DNA of 64,000 nt. Origin: Acidobacteriota bacterium. GTDB lineage: Bacteria > Acidobacteriota > Terriglobia > Acidiferrales > UBA7541. The stretch covers positions 1-64,000 of the forward strand of contig JABDEK010000010.1 in NCBI GenBank assembly GCA_013287135.1. Reading direction: 5' to 3'. A model generated the notes under the pieces. It was not told the DNA's origin. It searched no databases and saw only the letters and a list, made by a program, of their open reading frames with translations. The position numbers were made by a program, and so were the translations under genes. This document shows positions 8,281 to 17,199 of this stretch, piece by piece (within the stretch, counting starts at the first letter, position 1; each line of letters starts with the position of its first letter).

Positions 8281-9267
8281 TTAAGCGAACTGCGTAACGT
8301 TTTTGAGCGTGCGAGTAAGGCAGCGCTTGGCTAACTCAACTTTGAAGGCGTTATCGTGCCTAGGCTTGGCGTCCTTCAGGGCCGCTTCGGCGGCAGCTCG
8401 AAAATTGTTTTCGCTGGCTTCGCGGCCTTCCAGGATCTGCTCCGCCTCCATGGATCTCCATGGCTTGGTCCCCACGCCACCTAAAGCAATACGAACTCGC
8501 TGAATGCGATGGCCGCTTAGCAAAGCGACCACGGCGGCGGAAGACAGCGCAAATTCATACGACGCGCGGTCTCGAAGCTTCAAATAGTGAGAGCGCGTGC
8601 CATTCGTCAACGGAGGCAATGTCACGTAAGTGATCAAATCGCCCAGCGCCAACACGTTTTCGCGATTGGGCGTGGATCCGGGCAGCAGGTAAAAATCATT
8701 TAACGGAACGTTACGCTCTCCATGGGCGCCTTGTATATGCACAACAGCTTCGAGCGCCATCATGGCTACGGCCATATCCGAGGGATGCGTTGCGATGCAA
8801 TGTTCGCTTGTTCCAAGGATGGCGTGGATCCTGTTAAAGCCATCGATCGCGGGGCATCCCGAGCCGGGCTCGCGTTTGTTGCAGGGATAGGCGGTATCGC
8901 GAAAATAGTAACAACGTGTGCGTTGAAGCAGATTGCCGCCGGTGCTAGCCATGTTTCGAAGTTGCGGCGAAGCTCCGGAGAGAAGCGCTTCGGAAAGAAC
9001 CGTGTAACGTTGTTGGACCGTTTCATCGTGTGCTAAATCACTATTTCGGACCATAGCGCCAATTTTCAATCCGCCATCGGGCGTGGATTCGATTTGGGTG
9101 AGAGGCAGGGAATTAATGTCCACAACCTTTTTTGGTATTTCGACATTCAACTTCATCAGATCGACCAGCGTGGTACCGCCAGCCACAAATTTTGCTTCCG
9201 TTTGCGAGCGCACTGCCTCGAGCGCGGAACTTACCGTCTTGGCTTGGTTGAATTGAAAAGCTTCCAT
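8281..9267 (-). CDS. paoB: Aldehyde oxidoreductase FAD-binding subunit with [4Fe-4S] insert (PaoB/YagS-like)
   Basis: 328 residues starting at MEAFQFNQAKTVSSALEAV; GAGGAAAC upstream fits, and the longer upstream frame only mirrors the neighbouring gene. FAD-binding motifs are present: AGGTTLVDLMK (residues 29-39) and ASTGGNLLQRTRC. The segment from residue 116 to 160 carries four cysteines (C119, C129, C138, C157) in the pattern RTRCYYFR...CNKREPGSGCPA...SEHCIATHPSDMA. This insert is characteristic of the E. coli PaoB-type subunit, where it holds an extra [4Fe-4S] cluster. The C-terminal CO-dehydrogenase flavoprotein domain follows (VRIALGGVGTKPWRSMEAEQIL). It passes electrons from the 2Fe-2S subunit to FAD. 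Confidence 0.9.
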   Translation of the reverse strand: MEAFQFNQAKTVSSALEAVRSQTEAKFVAGGTTLVDLMKLNVEIPKKVVDINSLPLTQIESTPDGGLKIGAMVRNSDLAHDETVQQRYTVLSEALLSGASPQLRNMASTGGNLLQRTRCYYFRDTAYPCNKREPGSGCPAIDGFNRIHAILGTSEHCIATHPSDMAVAMMALEAVVHIQGAHGERNVPLNDFYLLPGSTPNRENVLALGDLITYVTLPPLTNGTRSHYLKLRDRASYEFALSSAAVVALLSGHRIQRVRIALGGVGTKPWRSMEAEQILEGREASENNFRAAAEAALKDAKPRHDNAFKVELAKRCLTRTLKNVTQFA

Positions 9268-9314
9268 TTGAATTGTTTCCTCAGGTACCAGATCTCGGAC
9301 GTGAAATGAATTTA

Positions 9315-9986
9315 TTACGCGCCGCGTCGCGCGCTTTGAACTGCGGCGACGATGTTGTCGTAAGCACCGCAGCGGCAGATGTTTCCGCTCATACATTCGC
9401 GGACGGCAGCGTCGTCCTGGCCGCAAGGTTCTTTGAGCAGCGCGACAGCGGACATGATCTGGCCGGAGGTACAATAGCCACACTGAAATCCGTCATGCTC
9501 CAGGAAAGCGGCTTGGACGGGATGCAATTCGCCATCTTGAGCCAAGCCCTCGACGGTGGTGATCTTGTCGCCTTGGTGCATGATGGCAAACGTCAGGCAA
9601 GAATTTACGCGCCGTCCGTTTATGTGCAGCGTGCATGCGCCGCACTGGCCGTGGTCGCAACCTTTCTTCGTGCCGGGAAGGTGAAGGTTTTCGCGCAGCG
9701 CATCAAGGAGGGTGACGCGAGGCTCCAAGGCAATATGGTGCTCTTTCCCATTGATGTTGAGCACCATGGGCACCGCGCCCGGAACTTCGGCGCCCGGGAT
9801 CGCTTCGGTGGCCGGCACAGGCTCTTGTACCGGAGCGGAGTGGAGCAACGGCACGGTTGTGACGGCTAAGCTCGCCGTACCGAGTTGCGTGAGGAAAGAA
9901 CGCCTGGTAAAGCGGCCTGACGTTTCCGATTGCTTGAGCTGTTCTTCTTCGGCAATCTCGATTATCGATTTATCTTTTTTTGCCAT
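9315..9986 (-). CDS. paoA: Aldehyde oxidoreductase 2Fe-2S subunit with TAT signal (PaoA/YagT-like)
   Basis: 223 residues. A twin-arginine signal (RFTRRSFLTQLG, Arg28-Arg29) and hydrophobic stretch ASLAVTTVPLL predict export of the folded complex. The plant-type ferredoxin cluster uses C110, C115, C118 and C130 (GCDHGQCGACTL...NSC). The C-terminal helical [2Fe-2S] domain uses C169, C172, C204 and C206 (CGYC...CRC). It is the small electron-transfer subunit, first in the minus-strand operon, followed by paoB after 47 nt and paoC after 36 nt. The order and signal match periplasmic PaoABC of enterobacteria, which detoxifies aromatic aldehydes; the exact substrate here is inferred. The family includes isoquinoline oxidoreductases, so substrate assignment stays open. 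Confidence 0.9.
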   Translation of the reverse strand: MAKKDKSIIEIAEEEQLKQSETSGRFTRRSFLTQLGTASLAVTTVPLLHSAPVQEPVPATEAIPGAEVPGAVPMVLNINGKEHHIALEPRVTLLDALRENLHLPGTKKGCDHGQCGACTLHINGRRVNSCLTFAIMHQGDKITTVEGLAQDGELHPVQAAFLEHDGFQCGYCTSGQIMSAVALLKEPCGQDDAAVRECMSGNICRCGAYDNIVAAVQSARRGA

Positions 9987-10144
9987 GGTTATGCCTTAGA
10001 AGAGGTTGGGCTTGAGAACTGACTTCTACATTCGACTTGATGCGTTCGGGGTTGGCCAAGGCGCATGATACTTCGTGCGAAAAGATAAGCGATACAGGGA
10101 ATACCTTAGCAGGGGTAGGAAAATCCCGTTAGTCGCGGAGGCAC

Positions 10145-11053
10145 TTAACGCGCGAGCACCTTGTCCACACGTTCGGTAAGACTCTTTGCATCGAAGGGGG
10201 CACGCACTTTCACATCGTTGTCGAAATAAACGAACACGTCGCGGGCCGGTAGCTTCGCGCCGCATTCCTTAACTACACGTTCAGCGTCATCTGGTTCTGT
10301 TCCCCGCGCCCAGGAGCAAACGCGGCCGGTCCATTGTTCCAGCGCCTCATTGGTGTAGCCGCTGGCATAAAGAATCTCCGAGCCGTGCAAACGGCAATAC
10401 ATGAAATCGGACGTCACGTCCATCAGCCTGGGCCACTCCACTGTATCGGCGCAAACGAGTGCGACATTATAATTGCGCAACATTTCGATAAATTCCGGCG
10501 TGGCAAAACTTGTATGCCGAATCTCAATCGCATGCCGTAAGGGACGAGCTGCATCCGGCTTCATCGCCGCTCGACCCTTCATCCATTTGTCGTGCTTTTT
10601 CGCGAGAGCAGCGGCGGATTCGCTATCGTGAGGCAGGAGTTTCAGGAATTCTTCGAGTCTTTCTGTATCGTACTTAAAATTGGGCGGCAGCTGCCATAGA
10701 ATCGGACCTAGTTTCGGCCCTAGACGAAAAAGCCCCGACGCCAGAAAATTCGCCAGCGGTGTTTTGGCGTCTCGCAAACGGCGTATGTGAGTTATGAAAC
10801 GTGGCGCCTTTACGGAAAAAACGAAATCGTCGGGCGTTTCGCCGGCCCAAGCCTCGAAATACTCCGGACGCTGTAGGGAATAGAACGTGCCGTTGATTTC
10901 AATGGATCGAAAAATACTGGAGGCATAGGCTAGTTCTTCTTTCTGAGACAATTTTTCGGGATAGAAAACGCCGCGCCACGGAATGTATCTCCAGCCTGAA
11001 ATGCCGATGCGAACTTCGCCTGCGGGAGCCGCGTCTGCCGATTTCTTGCTCAT
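10145..11053 (-). CDS. DUF72 domain protein (YecE-like)
   Basis: 302 residues with the TIM-barrel-like DUF72 pattern: VRIGISGWRYIPWRGVFYPEKLSQKEELAYAS near the start, SIEINGTFYSLQRPEYFEAWA, DDFVFSVKAPRFITHIRRL, LGPILWQLPPNF, AIEIRHTSFATPEF, and FVYFDNDV near the end. The length is close to the family norm. Biochemical function of the family is not established; links to nucleic-acid processing are speculative. It lies 36 nt downstream of lhr on the same strand, so it is probably co-transcribed with it. The segment between this gene and paoA (9987-10144) shows no gene. Confidence 0.9.
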   Translation of the reverse strand: MSKKSADAAPAGEVRIGISGWRYIPWRGVFYPEKLSQKEELAYASSIFRSIEINGTFYSLQRPEYFEAWAGETPDDFVFSVKAPRFITHIRRLRDAKTPLANFLASGLFRLGPKLGPILWQLPPNFKYDTERLEEFLKLLPHDSESAAALAKKHDKWMKGRAAMKPDAARPLRHAIEIRHTSFATPEFIEMLRNYNVALVCADTVEWPRLMDVTSDFMYCRLHGSEILYASGYTNEALEQWTGRVCSWARGTEPDDAERVVKECGAKLPARDVFVYFDNDVKVRAPFDAKSLTERVDKVLAR

Positions 11054-11089
11054 TTGATCGCGTTTGCGGCGAAAGTCGCTGGTCCGGTC

Positions 11090-14000
11090 TTACACCGCAA
11101 TCGAGTCGGTAAATTGCGCGGCGGAATCTTCCGTTTCCAGCGGCACTCCATCGCGGAATGTGACAGTTTTTCCGGAGACCGAAGAAACACGATCGCCCGG
11201 CAATAGAATGCCCACCAGGTTCAAGGGATCCGCAGCAGAAATCGTGACAGTCTCGCCGCTGGGCTCAATCTTGCGCATAGCGCGCAGGGATTCGACGGCC
11301 ATTGGCAGGGCGAATTGCTCTCCCATAAACCCGCTGACGAACCGCCCGCCGCGCACTTCACCACGATCTTCCAAGCGACGGAACGCAATCAACAGTTCAC
11401 GCCAGCGCGGAACAATCGTCTCGCGCGCGATCACTTCGCGGAAGACGATGCCGTAGCGTTTCAGCAACATCCAGCAGGTGGCATCAGCGATCCGGGCGCA
11501 ATCGGGAGTTTCGTGTGCGTACAGCAGCGACCATCGTCCAACGCTATGGCGCGGGCGGGAGTTGTGGCCACGCCCCTGTCCGGAACGTCGCTTCGGATCG
11601 ATCAACGCGCGAATATTATCGAAGCCGTCCGCGGTAATCATTCCCGCAGTAACCAGCTCCCACAGTGCGGTTTCTATTTCCGCTTTCAGCTTGCCCGTGC
11701 CGCGCACGAGATCTGCGAAGAAAGAAGCGCCTCGCTGGCGCAGATAGTTGAGGGCATCGCGAGCATTCTGGCTGAGGCCGCGCGGATCCTGCGTGTCTCC
11801 ATCCGCATGTTGCGATATCATCCAGTCCGAATCTTCGCGCACGAAAAACGCGATGGGCGCCACGCTGGTGGGAATCACACGACGGCTAATGCTATTTTGA
11901 TCTTCGTAAGTTGCCGGGTGTGGTGAAAGTCGACCCCAGCCCGCGGCACCCGTGAGGCAAAGACGATCGAGCGCTTGCGGATCGTAATCCGCAATTCGCC
12001 TGCTGAGAATTTGGCGCTCCCAAGCATTGGCTGGCGCTTCGTAACCTTGCAATTGTTGCAGCACTTCCAAAATGCCGCGCTCGCCGAGCACTTCGCTGCT
12101 GGGCGCCACATGTTGCCAGCGCAGTAACCAACGCATGAATTGAGCCGCGGTAGCCGGCTGAATCTGGCTGCGCAAAGTTCCCAGCGTCATGCGATGGATG
12201 CGCGCGAGCAAACGGCGTTCGCACCATTCCGTTTCTTGGCTGGAGCCGTCGGTGAAGTGGCCGCGCAAAATGGCGCCGCTTGCTTCCAAACGCAGGAATA
12301 TTTTGTCCACATCGTTGACGGCAAGTCCCAGGAAGTCGCTTAGCGTCGCAGCTGAAACCGGCCCGAGCTGCCCCATCCATCCAGTGACGCATGCAAACAG
12401 CGCATCTTCTCGCGATGTAACAGAAGTTTCGATTTTAGGGAGAGCGGAATCAAAACGTGCTTCAGGAAACGCAGCAGAAAAAGTTGCCGCTTTTTCTGTT
12501 GCGACCCAATAGCCCTGCTCGCCGACTGTTGCTCTAGCCGCTCGGCGAGCTTCACTCAACTGCGAAAAATATTCCGCCGACTCTTCAACAGAATTAGCCG
12601 CACGTTGCTGCAGTTCCAGCGCCCCGCCCGCTACATTTAGCTCCAACGAGTTCGGGTTTGAATTGTGAGGCAGCGGAAACGCGATCAATGTCTGCAGCAC
12701 ATCATGGAGTTCGTCGCCGTCGCGCACGTCAGGCCACGCCTCTTCACGAACCTGCGAGATTGCAGCAGGATCCAGGCGGCCAATTTCAGAAAGTACTGCA
12801 TCAGGCAGCATGCGACGCATCTCTACAGCGCGGGCGCGGCGTTCTTCGAGCGGCGCGTCGTCAAGATATGCATACGGATTTGCATTTAGAATTTCGTGCG
12901 AAAACTGCGACGGAACCGGTGTCTCCACCGCGATGCAGCGAATACTGCCCGAAGCTATGCGATCCAAGACATTCTTCAGGCCTTCGATATCCATAGCCTC
13001 CGTCAGCGCATCCTTCATGGTCTCGCGAGCTAACGGATGATCCGGAATCTTAATTTCGCCTTCGATATTTTCCTGGCATGCCAGCGCCTCCGGAAACACC
13101 GCCGCGAGCAAATCTTCAGAGCGCATTCGCTGAATTTGCGGCGGGACCTTTTTCCCGCCCATAAATCGCAGAAGCGCAAGCGCGCGCCCGGCTACCCAGC
13201 GCCAGCGGGTATTGAAAATCGGCGACGCCAACACAGCTTGTTCCAGCAGATGTTCCACGCTGGCGGATTGCAGAAAGTTAAAAACATCGCCCAGCGGGAA
13301 GCTGTGTTGGTCGCTTAGCGAAATATTCAGGCCGTTGTCAGTTGCGGCGGCTTGCAGTTCGAAATTGAAAGAGCGACAGAATCGTTTTCGCAGCGCCAGT
13401 CCCCACGCTTTGTTGATGCGGCCTCCGAAGGGAGCGTGAATGACGAGTTGCATTCCGCCGCCTTCGTCAAAAAAACGCTCCGCGATCACGGTGTCCTGCG
13501 TGGGAACGGCGCGCAACACCGCGCGGCCGGTTACGATATATTCCACTGCTTGTTCGGCGCCAGATTGGTCGAGCCCACATTCTCGCTTTAGCCACTCCAC
13601 CGCAGCTGCACCTTCGGGCAGAGCGCCACGAACGTACCCGGGTGAAACGCCTTCGGTGAGCGAACTAATTTTCTCTCGCACCGCGGCAATTTCCTCGGAG
13701 AGTTCCATGGTGCGCGAGGGAGCTTCACCAAGCCAAAAAGGAATGCTGGGAGCAGCTCCTTTAGCATCTTCCACGGAAACGGAGCCGGATTGCACGCGGC
13801 GAATGCGCCACGAAGTGTTCCCAAGCAACATAATATCGCCGCGCAAACTTTCCACCGCGAAGTCTTCATCCACGGTTCCAACTACGATGTGTTCCGGCTC
13901 CGCGATTACCGTGTACAGCGAATTATCTGGAATGGCGCCGCCGCTGGTGATGGCCGCGAGTCTGGCGCCGCGGCGTCCATGCAATCGATTGTTCACTTGA

Positions 14001-15442
14001 TCGCGATGCAGATACGCCCCGTAACGGCCCCGGCGGGCCGCGATTCCATTTGAAAGCATCTCTATGATTTCATCGAACTCTTTTCGCGCAAGATTGCGAT
14101 ATGGATAGGCGCGGCGAACGAGTGCGAATAAATCATCTTCCAGCCAATCCTCTGCCGCGCAAGCCGCCACGATTTGCTGAGCGAGAATGTCGAGCGGACA
14201 TTCTGGAATCATGATGCGATCCAGCTCCAGGCGATTGATCGCTCGAACGAGCGCGGCGCATTCAATCAGTTCGTCGCGCGTAGTGGCGAACAATCGGCCC
14301 TTGGGCACAGCGCCACGCCAATGGCCTGCGCGTCCGATGCGCTGCAATGCGACTGCGATCGAGCGAGGCGAACCAATCTGGCAGACAAGATCAACGGTTC
14401 CGATATCGATACCTAATTCAAGCGAAGCAGTAGCGACTAATGCGCGTATATCGCCGGATTTTAATTTTCCTTCTACCAACAATCGTCGAGCGCGCGACAG
14501 GCTGCCATGATGCGAAGCGACTGCATCTTGTCCAAGTATTGCCGTGAGATGATGCCCCACGCGTTCCGCTAGACGGCGGGTGTTGACAAAAATCAGCGTG
14601 GAACGATTGGCCAGCACCAAATCAGCGATGCGTTTGTAAATTTCTTCCCACATTTCGTTCGAGGCAACTGGCCCAAGCTCGCTAGCTGGCACTTCGATAG
14701 CCAAATCCAGATGGCGGCGCTGCGAGATCTGGACAATTGCAGGATCATTTCCGTCATTCCCCGCCAGGAAATTTGCGATCAGCTCGATCGGTTTCTGCGT
14801 GGCGGAAAGGCCGATGCGCGTAGAGCGGTTTCCGGTGAGAGCATCAACGCGTTCGAGCGAAAGTGAAAGATGCGACCCGCGTTTGTCGTCCGCAATGGCG
14901 TGGATCTCGTCTATGATCACAGTTTTTACGGTACGCAGGATTTCACGGCTCTTCGCGGCGGTAAGCAGAATGTATAGGGATTCCGGAGTTGTCACCAGAA
15001 TGTGTGGCGGACGCTTCTGCATGGCGCGGCGTTCGTGCATCAACGTGTCGCCGGTTCTCACAGCTGTGCGAATTTCCGGCATTAAAAAACCGCGTTGTTG
15101 CGCAAGTTGCAGGATTTCACCGAGCGGCGTATCCAGATTTTTCTGAATGTCATTGCCCAGCGCCTTCAGCGGCGAGACGTACAAAACTTCCGTCTTATCT
15201 TCCAATTCGCCCGCCAGCGCTTTGCGAACCAGCCGGTCGATGCAAGCCAGAAACGCCGCCAGCGTTTTTCCGGAACCCGTGGGAGCGCAAATCAGCGTGG
15301 TTTTATCGCCAAGAATATGCGGCCAACCCTGTTCCTGCGGTTCAGTGGGAGTGCCGAACTTGTTGACGAACCACTCCTGAACCAATGGGTGCGCCCATGC
15401 GAGGCCGGTCGGAAGTGAAACAGCGCAAGCGGTCTGACTCAC
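11090..15442 (-). CDS. lhr: Lhr-type large superfamily 2 DNA helicase
   Basis: 1450 residues, the size of full-length Lhr (Lhr-Core plus C-terminal extension). Helicase motifs in order: CAPTGSGKTLAAF (Walker A), TTPESLYILLT, VIIDEIHAIADDKRG (DEIH, Walker B), GLSATQKPIELIANFL (motif III), SHHGSLSRARR, and GIDIGTVDLVCQIGSPRSIAVALQRIGRAGH (motifs V/VI). A winged-helix/beta-barrel DEAD_assoc region and a long C-terminal half follow. Lhr is an ATP-driven 3'-5' translocase linked to DNA repair and, in mycobacteria, is damage-induced. A uracil-DNA glycosylase activity has been reported for the E. coli Lhr C-terminal region, which is notable because the gene just upstream is UdgX-like. DUF72 follows after 36 nt. 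Confidence 0.95.
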   Translation of the reverse strand: MSQTACAVSLPTGLAWAHPLVQEWFVNKFGTPTEPQEQGWPHILGDKTTLICAPTGSGKTLAAFLACIDRLVRKALAGELEDKTEVLYVSPLKALGNDIQKNLDTPLGEILQLAQQRGFLMPEIRTAVRTGDTLMHERRAMQKRPPHILVTTPESLYILLTAAKSREILRTVKTVIIDEIHAIADDKRGSHLSLSLERVDALTGNRSTRIGLSATQKPIELIANFLAGNDGNDPAIVQISQRRHLDLAIEVPASELGPVASNEMWEEIYKRIADLVLANRSTLIFVNTRRLAERVGHHLTAILGQDAVASHHGSLSRARRLLVEGKLKSGDIRALVATASLELGIDIGTVDLVCQIGSPRSIAVALQRIGRAGHWRGAVPKGRLFATTRDELIECAALVRAINRLELDRIMIPECPLDILAQQIVAACAAEDWLEDDLFALVRRAYPYRNLARKEFDEIIEMLSNGIAARRGRYGAYLHRDQVNNRLHGRRGARLAAITSGGAIPDNSLYTVIAEPEHIVVGTVDEDFAVESLRGDIMLLGNTSWRIRRVQSGSVSVEDAKGAAPSIPFWLGEAPSRTMELSEEIAAVREKISSLTEGVSPGYVRGALPEGAAAVEWLKRECGLDQSGAEQAVEYIVTGRAVLRAVPTQDTVIAERFFDEGGGMQLVIHAPFGGRINKAWGLALRKRFCRSFNFELQAAATDNGLNISLSDQHSFPLGDVFNFLQSASVEHLLEQAVLASPIFNTRWRWVAGRALALLRFMGGKKVPPQIQRMRSEDLLAAVFPEALACQENIEGEIKIPDHPLARETMKDALTEAMDIEGLKNVLDRIASGSIRCIAVETPVPSQFSHEILNANPYAYLDDAPLEERRARAVEMRRMLPDAVLSEIGRLDPAAISQVREEAWPDVRDGDELHDVLQTLIAFPLPHNSNPNSLELNVAGGALELQQRAANSVEESAEYFSQLSEARRAARATVGEQGYWVATEKAATFSAAFPEARFDSALPKIETSVTSREDALFACVTGWMGQLGPVSAATLSDFLGLAVNDVDKIFLRLEASGAILRGHFTDGSSQETEWCERRLLARIHRMTLGTLRSQIQPATAAQFMRWLLRWQHVAPSSEVLGERGILEVLQQLQGYEAPANAWERQILSRRIADYDPQALDRLCLTGAAGWGRLSPHPATYEDQNSISRRVIPTSVAPIAFFVREDSDWMISQHADGDTQDPRGLSQNARDALNYLRQRGASFFADLVRGTGKLKAEIETALWELVTAGMITADGFDNIRALIDPKRRSGQGRGHNSRPRHSVGRWSLLYAHETPDCARIADATCWMLLKRYGIVFREVIARETIVPRWRELLIAFRRLEDRGEVRGGRFVSGFMGEQFALPMAVESLRAMRKIEPSGETVTISAADPLNLVGILLPGDRVSSVSGKTVTFRDGVPLETEDSAAQFTDSIAV

Positions 15443-15557
15443 GATATACCTGGGAAAAGAGAAAGGTCGTTAAACTGAGTACATATATATTGTGCCCGAA
15501 AACCCGTTCGTTTGCAAAATCGCTGCAAAGGCCCACTTTTCAACTGCTGCGGCCTGT

Positions 15558-16190
15558 CTAGTGAACCTGCGTGATCTTTTTCAAATCTACAATGAATTTT
15601 TTCATTTCGTCCTCGCGCGTGGCTTCATCCGGCGCGCGCAATATCGAGGAAGGATGCACAGTTGCCATCACGTGCGGAGCAAGAGTCGATTTTACGAACT
15701 CGCCGCGATGTTGCGCGATGCGAAAATCGCGGCCTAATAAGGCCTGCGCCGCCGTGGCTCCCAGACAAACAATTATTTTTGGACGCAGCGCTGCGATTTC
15801 AGCATCGAGCCACGGCCGGCACGCCGCAATTTCCGCGGCATTCGGTTTTTTGTGGATGCGACGCTTCCCGCGCGGCTCCCATTTAAAATGTTTCACGGCG
15901 TTAGTCACGTAAACTGTTTTTCGATCGATCCCGGCTTCCTCCAGTGCGGCGTCCAATAACTTTCCCGCCGGTCCGACAAACGGCTTGCCTTCGAGGTCTT
16001 CTTGATTGCCTGGCTGCTCGCCCACCAGCATGATTTTCGCAGTCGGCAACCCTTCGCCAAACACGGTCTGCGTCCCAAGTTTCCACAGATCGCAGGCCTT
16101 GCAGGTTTTGGAAGCCTCTCGCAATTCGTCCAAAGATGCATGCAAGGGAAACAAAGTTTTTTCGGAATCACGTGGAATACGTTTTGCCAT
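15558..16190 (-). CDS. udgX: UdgX-type uracil-DNA glycosylase (4Fe-4S, covalent-binding family)
   Basis: 210 residues from MAKRIPRDSEKT; the longer frame to 16460 crosses the divergent imuA start and is rejected. Family 4-like cysteines for an Fe-S cluster are C30, C33, C124 and C142. Motif A is GEQPGNQED (57-65) and motif B is HPSSIL (179-184). The decisive feature is KRRIH with His113 in the R-loop, followed by KKP: this insert defines UdgX, whose histidine forms a covalent bond with the abasic sugar after uracil excision in the Mycobacterium smegmatis enzyme. It should trap or repair uracil in DNA in the cytoplasm. lhr lies 115 nt downstream on the same strand and imuA is divergent across 154 bp. 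Confidence 0.9.
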   Translation of the reverse strand: MAKRIPRDSEKTLFPLHASLDELREASKTCKACDLWKLGTQTVFGEGLPTAKIMLVGEQPGNQEDLEGKPFVGPAGKLLDAALEEAGIDRKTVYVTNAVKHFKWEPRGKRRIHKKPNAAEIAACRPWLDAEIAALRPKIIVCLGATAAQALLGRDFRIAQHRGEFVKSTLAPHVMATVHPSSILRAPDEATREDEMKKFIVDLKKITQVH

Positions 16191-16250
16191 GTTTCTTAGA
16201 TGCAAGACGGATTCTCGCTGGCGCATATTGCGAACTTCACTGAATGCGAG

Positions 16251-16282
16251 CCGTTGACAACGGAAGGGAATTCGTAGAGAAT
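16251..16282 (+). promoter_or_regulatory. Candidate promoter and palindromic operator between udgX and imuA
   Basis: CCGTTGACAACGG (16251-16263) is a perfect palindrome with six pairs around a central A. It contains TTGACA (16254-16259), a perfect -35 hexamer for the plus strand; GAGAAT 17 nt further (16277-16282) is a 4/6 match to a -10 box. A repressor bound here could control imuA and, across the 154-bp gap, udgX. It does not match the classic E. coli or Bacillus LexA boxes. Sequence seen; role inferred. Confidence 0.4.
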
Positions 16283-16344
16283 TTCGACTAGGCGAAGAAA
16301 AAGCGAAGATATTGACCCTTCTCTTTCTCCTCCCCGGGCCTGTT

Positions 16345-17151
16345 ATGGCTGTAAATCTCGCTACTTTGCGCTCCAACGTCGAACTTGCCCTGGCAGGGCG
16401 TGTCGTCGCTCCATTTTCGTATCGCGACCGCCATGCAGTTGAAACCGTTTCCACCGGCATCGCGGAAATCGATTCATTGGCGGTAGGTTTGCCGCGCGGA
16501 GCGTTGACTGAAATTTTTGGTCCAGCTTGTTCCGGCCGGACTACTCTTTTGCTCTCCGCTTTGGCCGTAAGGACTGCTCATGCAGAAGCCTGCGCGTTGA
16601 TCGACGGATGCGATGCTTTCGATCCCCACTCTGCGAAAGCTGCTGGCGTAGAACTAAAACAATTGCTGTGGGTGCGCTGCCGCAACATTGAACAAACTCT
16701 GCGCGCTACAGATTTGCTTTTGCAAGGCGGCGGATTCGGTTTCATCGCGCTCGACTTGGGTGACATGCGTGCGGACATGCTACGTCACGTTCCGCTGGAA
16801 TCCTGGTTTCGTTTTCGGCGCGCCGTGGAGGATACGCCTACCGTCCTCATGGTTTTGGAGCCAGAGTCCAATGCCAAAACGTGCGCCTCGCTGGTCCTGC
16901 ACATGGAAGCGGAACCAGCGCGATGGGCAACCACGCTGGAAGCTCACGCCACGGATTTTTTCAGGTATCCGCCTTCCTGGCTGTTGGAAGGCTTCGGCAT
17001 TCGTGCGGAATTGCTTCGTTCCCGCATGCAGCCGATTGCGACAAACAGTTTTCGAAAACCGTTCGCTTCAGCGGGCCGCTCAGAACTCTTCGAAACAAAC
17101 GTCCTGCGAAGTTATCTCAGTGTTGTGCGAATGGAACCAGCACCGAAGTGA
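16345..17151 (+). CDS. imuA: ImuA-like RecA-fold mutasome protein
   Basis: 268 residues from MAVNLATLRSNVE; a TTG 33 nt upstream (16312) is an alternative start and neither has a strong ribosome-binding site. The core is a RecA-like domain: GIAEIDSLAVGLPRGALTEIFG, a degenerate P-loop GPACSGRTTLLLSALA, and a Walker-B-like strand GFGFIALDLGDM. It stands directly before imuB and dnaE2 (gap 48 nt to imuB), the signature of the ImuA-ImuB-DnaE2 cassette of bacteria lacking UmuDC. In that system ImuA helps recruit the error-prone polymerase at damaged forks and is SOS-induced. Assignment rests on fold plus gene order. Confidence 0.85.
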   Translation: MAVNLATLRSNVELALAGRVVAPFSYRDRHAVETVSTGIAEIDSLAVGLPRGALTEIFGPACSGRTTLLLSALAVRTAHAEACALIDGCDAFDPHSAKAAGVELKQLLWVRCRNIEQTLRATDLLLQGGGFGFIALDLGDMRADMLRHVPLESWFRFRRAVEDTPTVLMVLEPESNAKTCASLVLHMEAEPARWATTLEAHATDFFRYPPSWLLEGFGIRAELLRSRMQPIATNSFRKPFASAGRSELFETNVLRSYLSVVRMEPAPK

Positions 17152-17199
17152 AGCGAGAATTGCAGAGAAACTTATTGCTGCTCCTGAAACCGAAATTTT

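Noticed and set aside
16251-16263. Palindrome as a classic LexA box
   Set aside because: It lacks CTGT-N8-ACAG and GAAC-N4-GTTC patterns, so I call it only a candidate operator.
15558-16460. 300-codon frame covering the uracil-DNA glycosylase
   Set aside because: The first 90 codons run through the divergent imuA start and are Arg-rich shadow sequence; MAKRIPRDS at 16190 gives the normal UdgX length.
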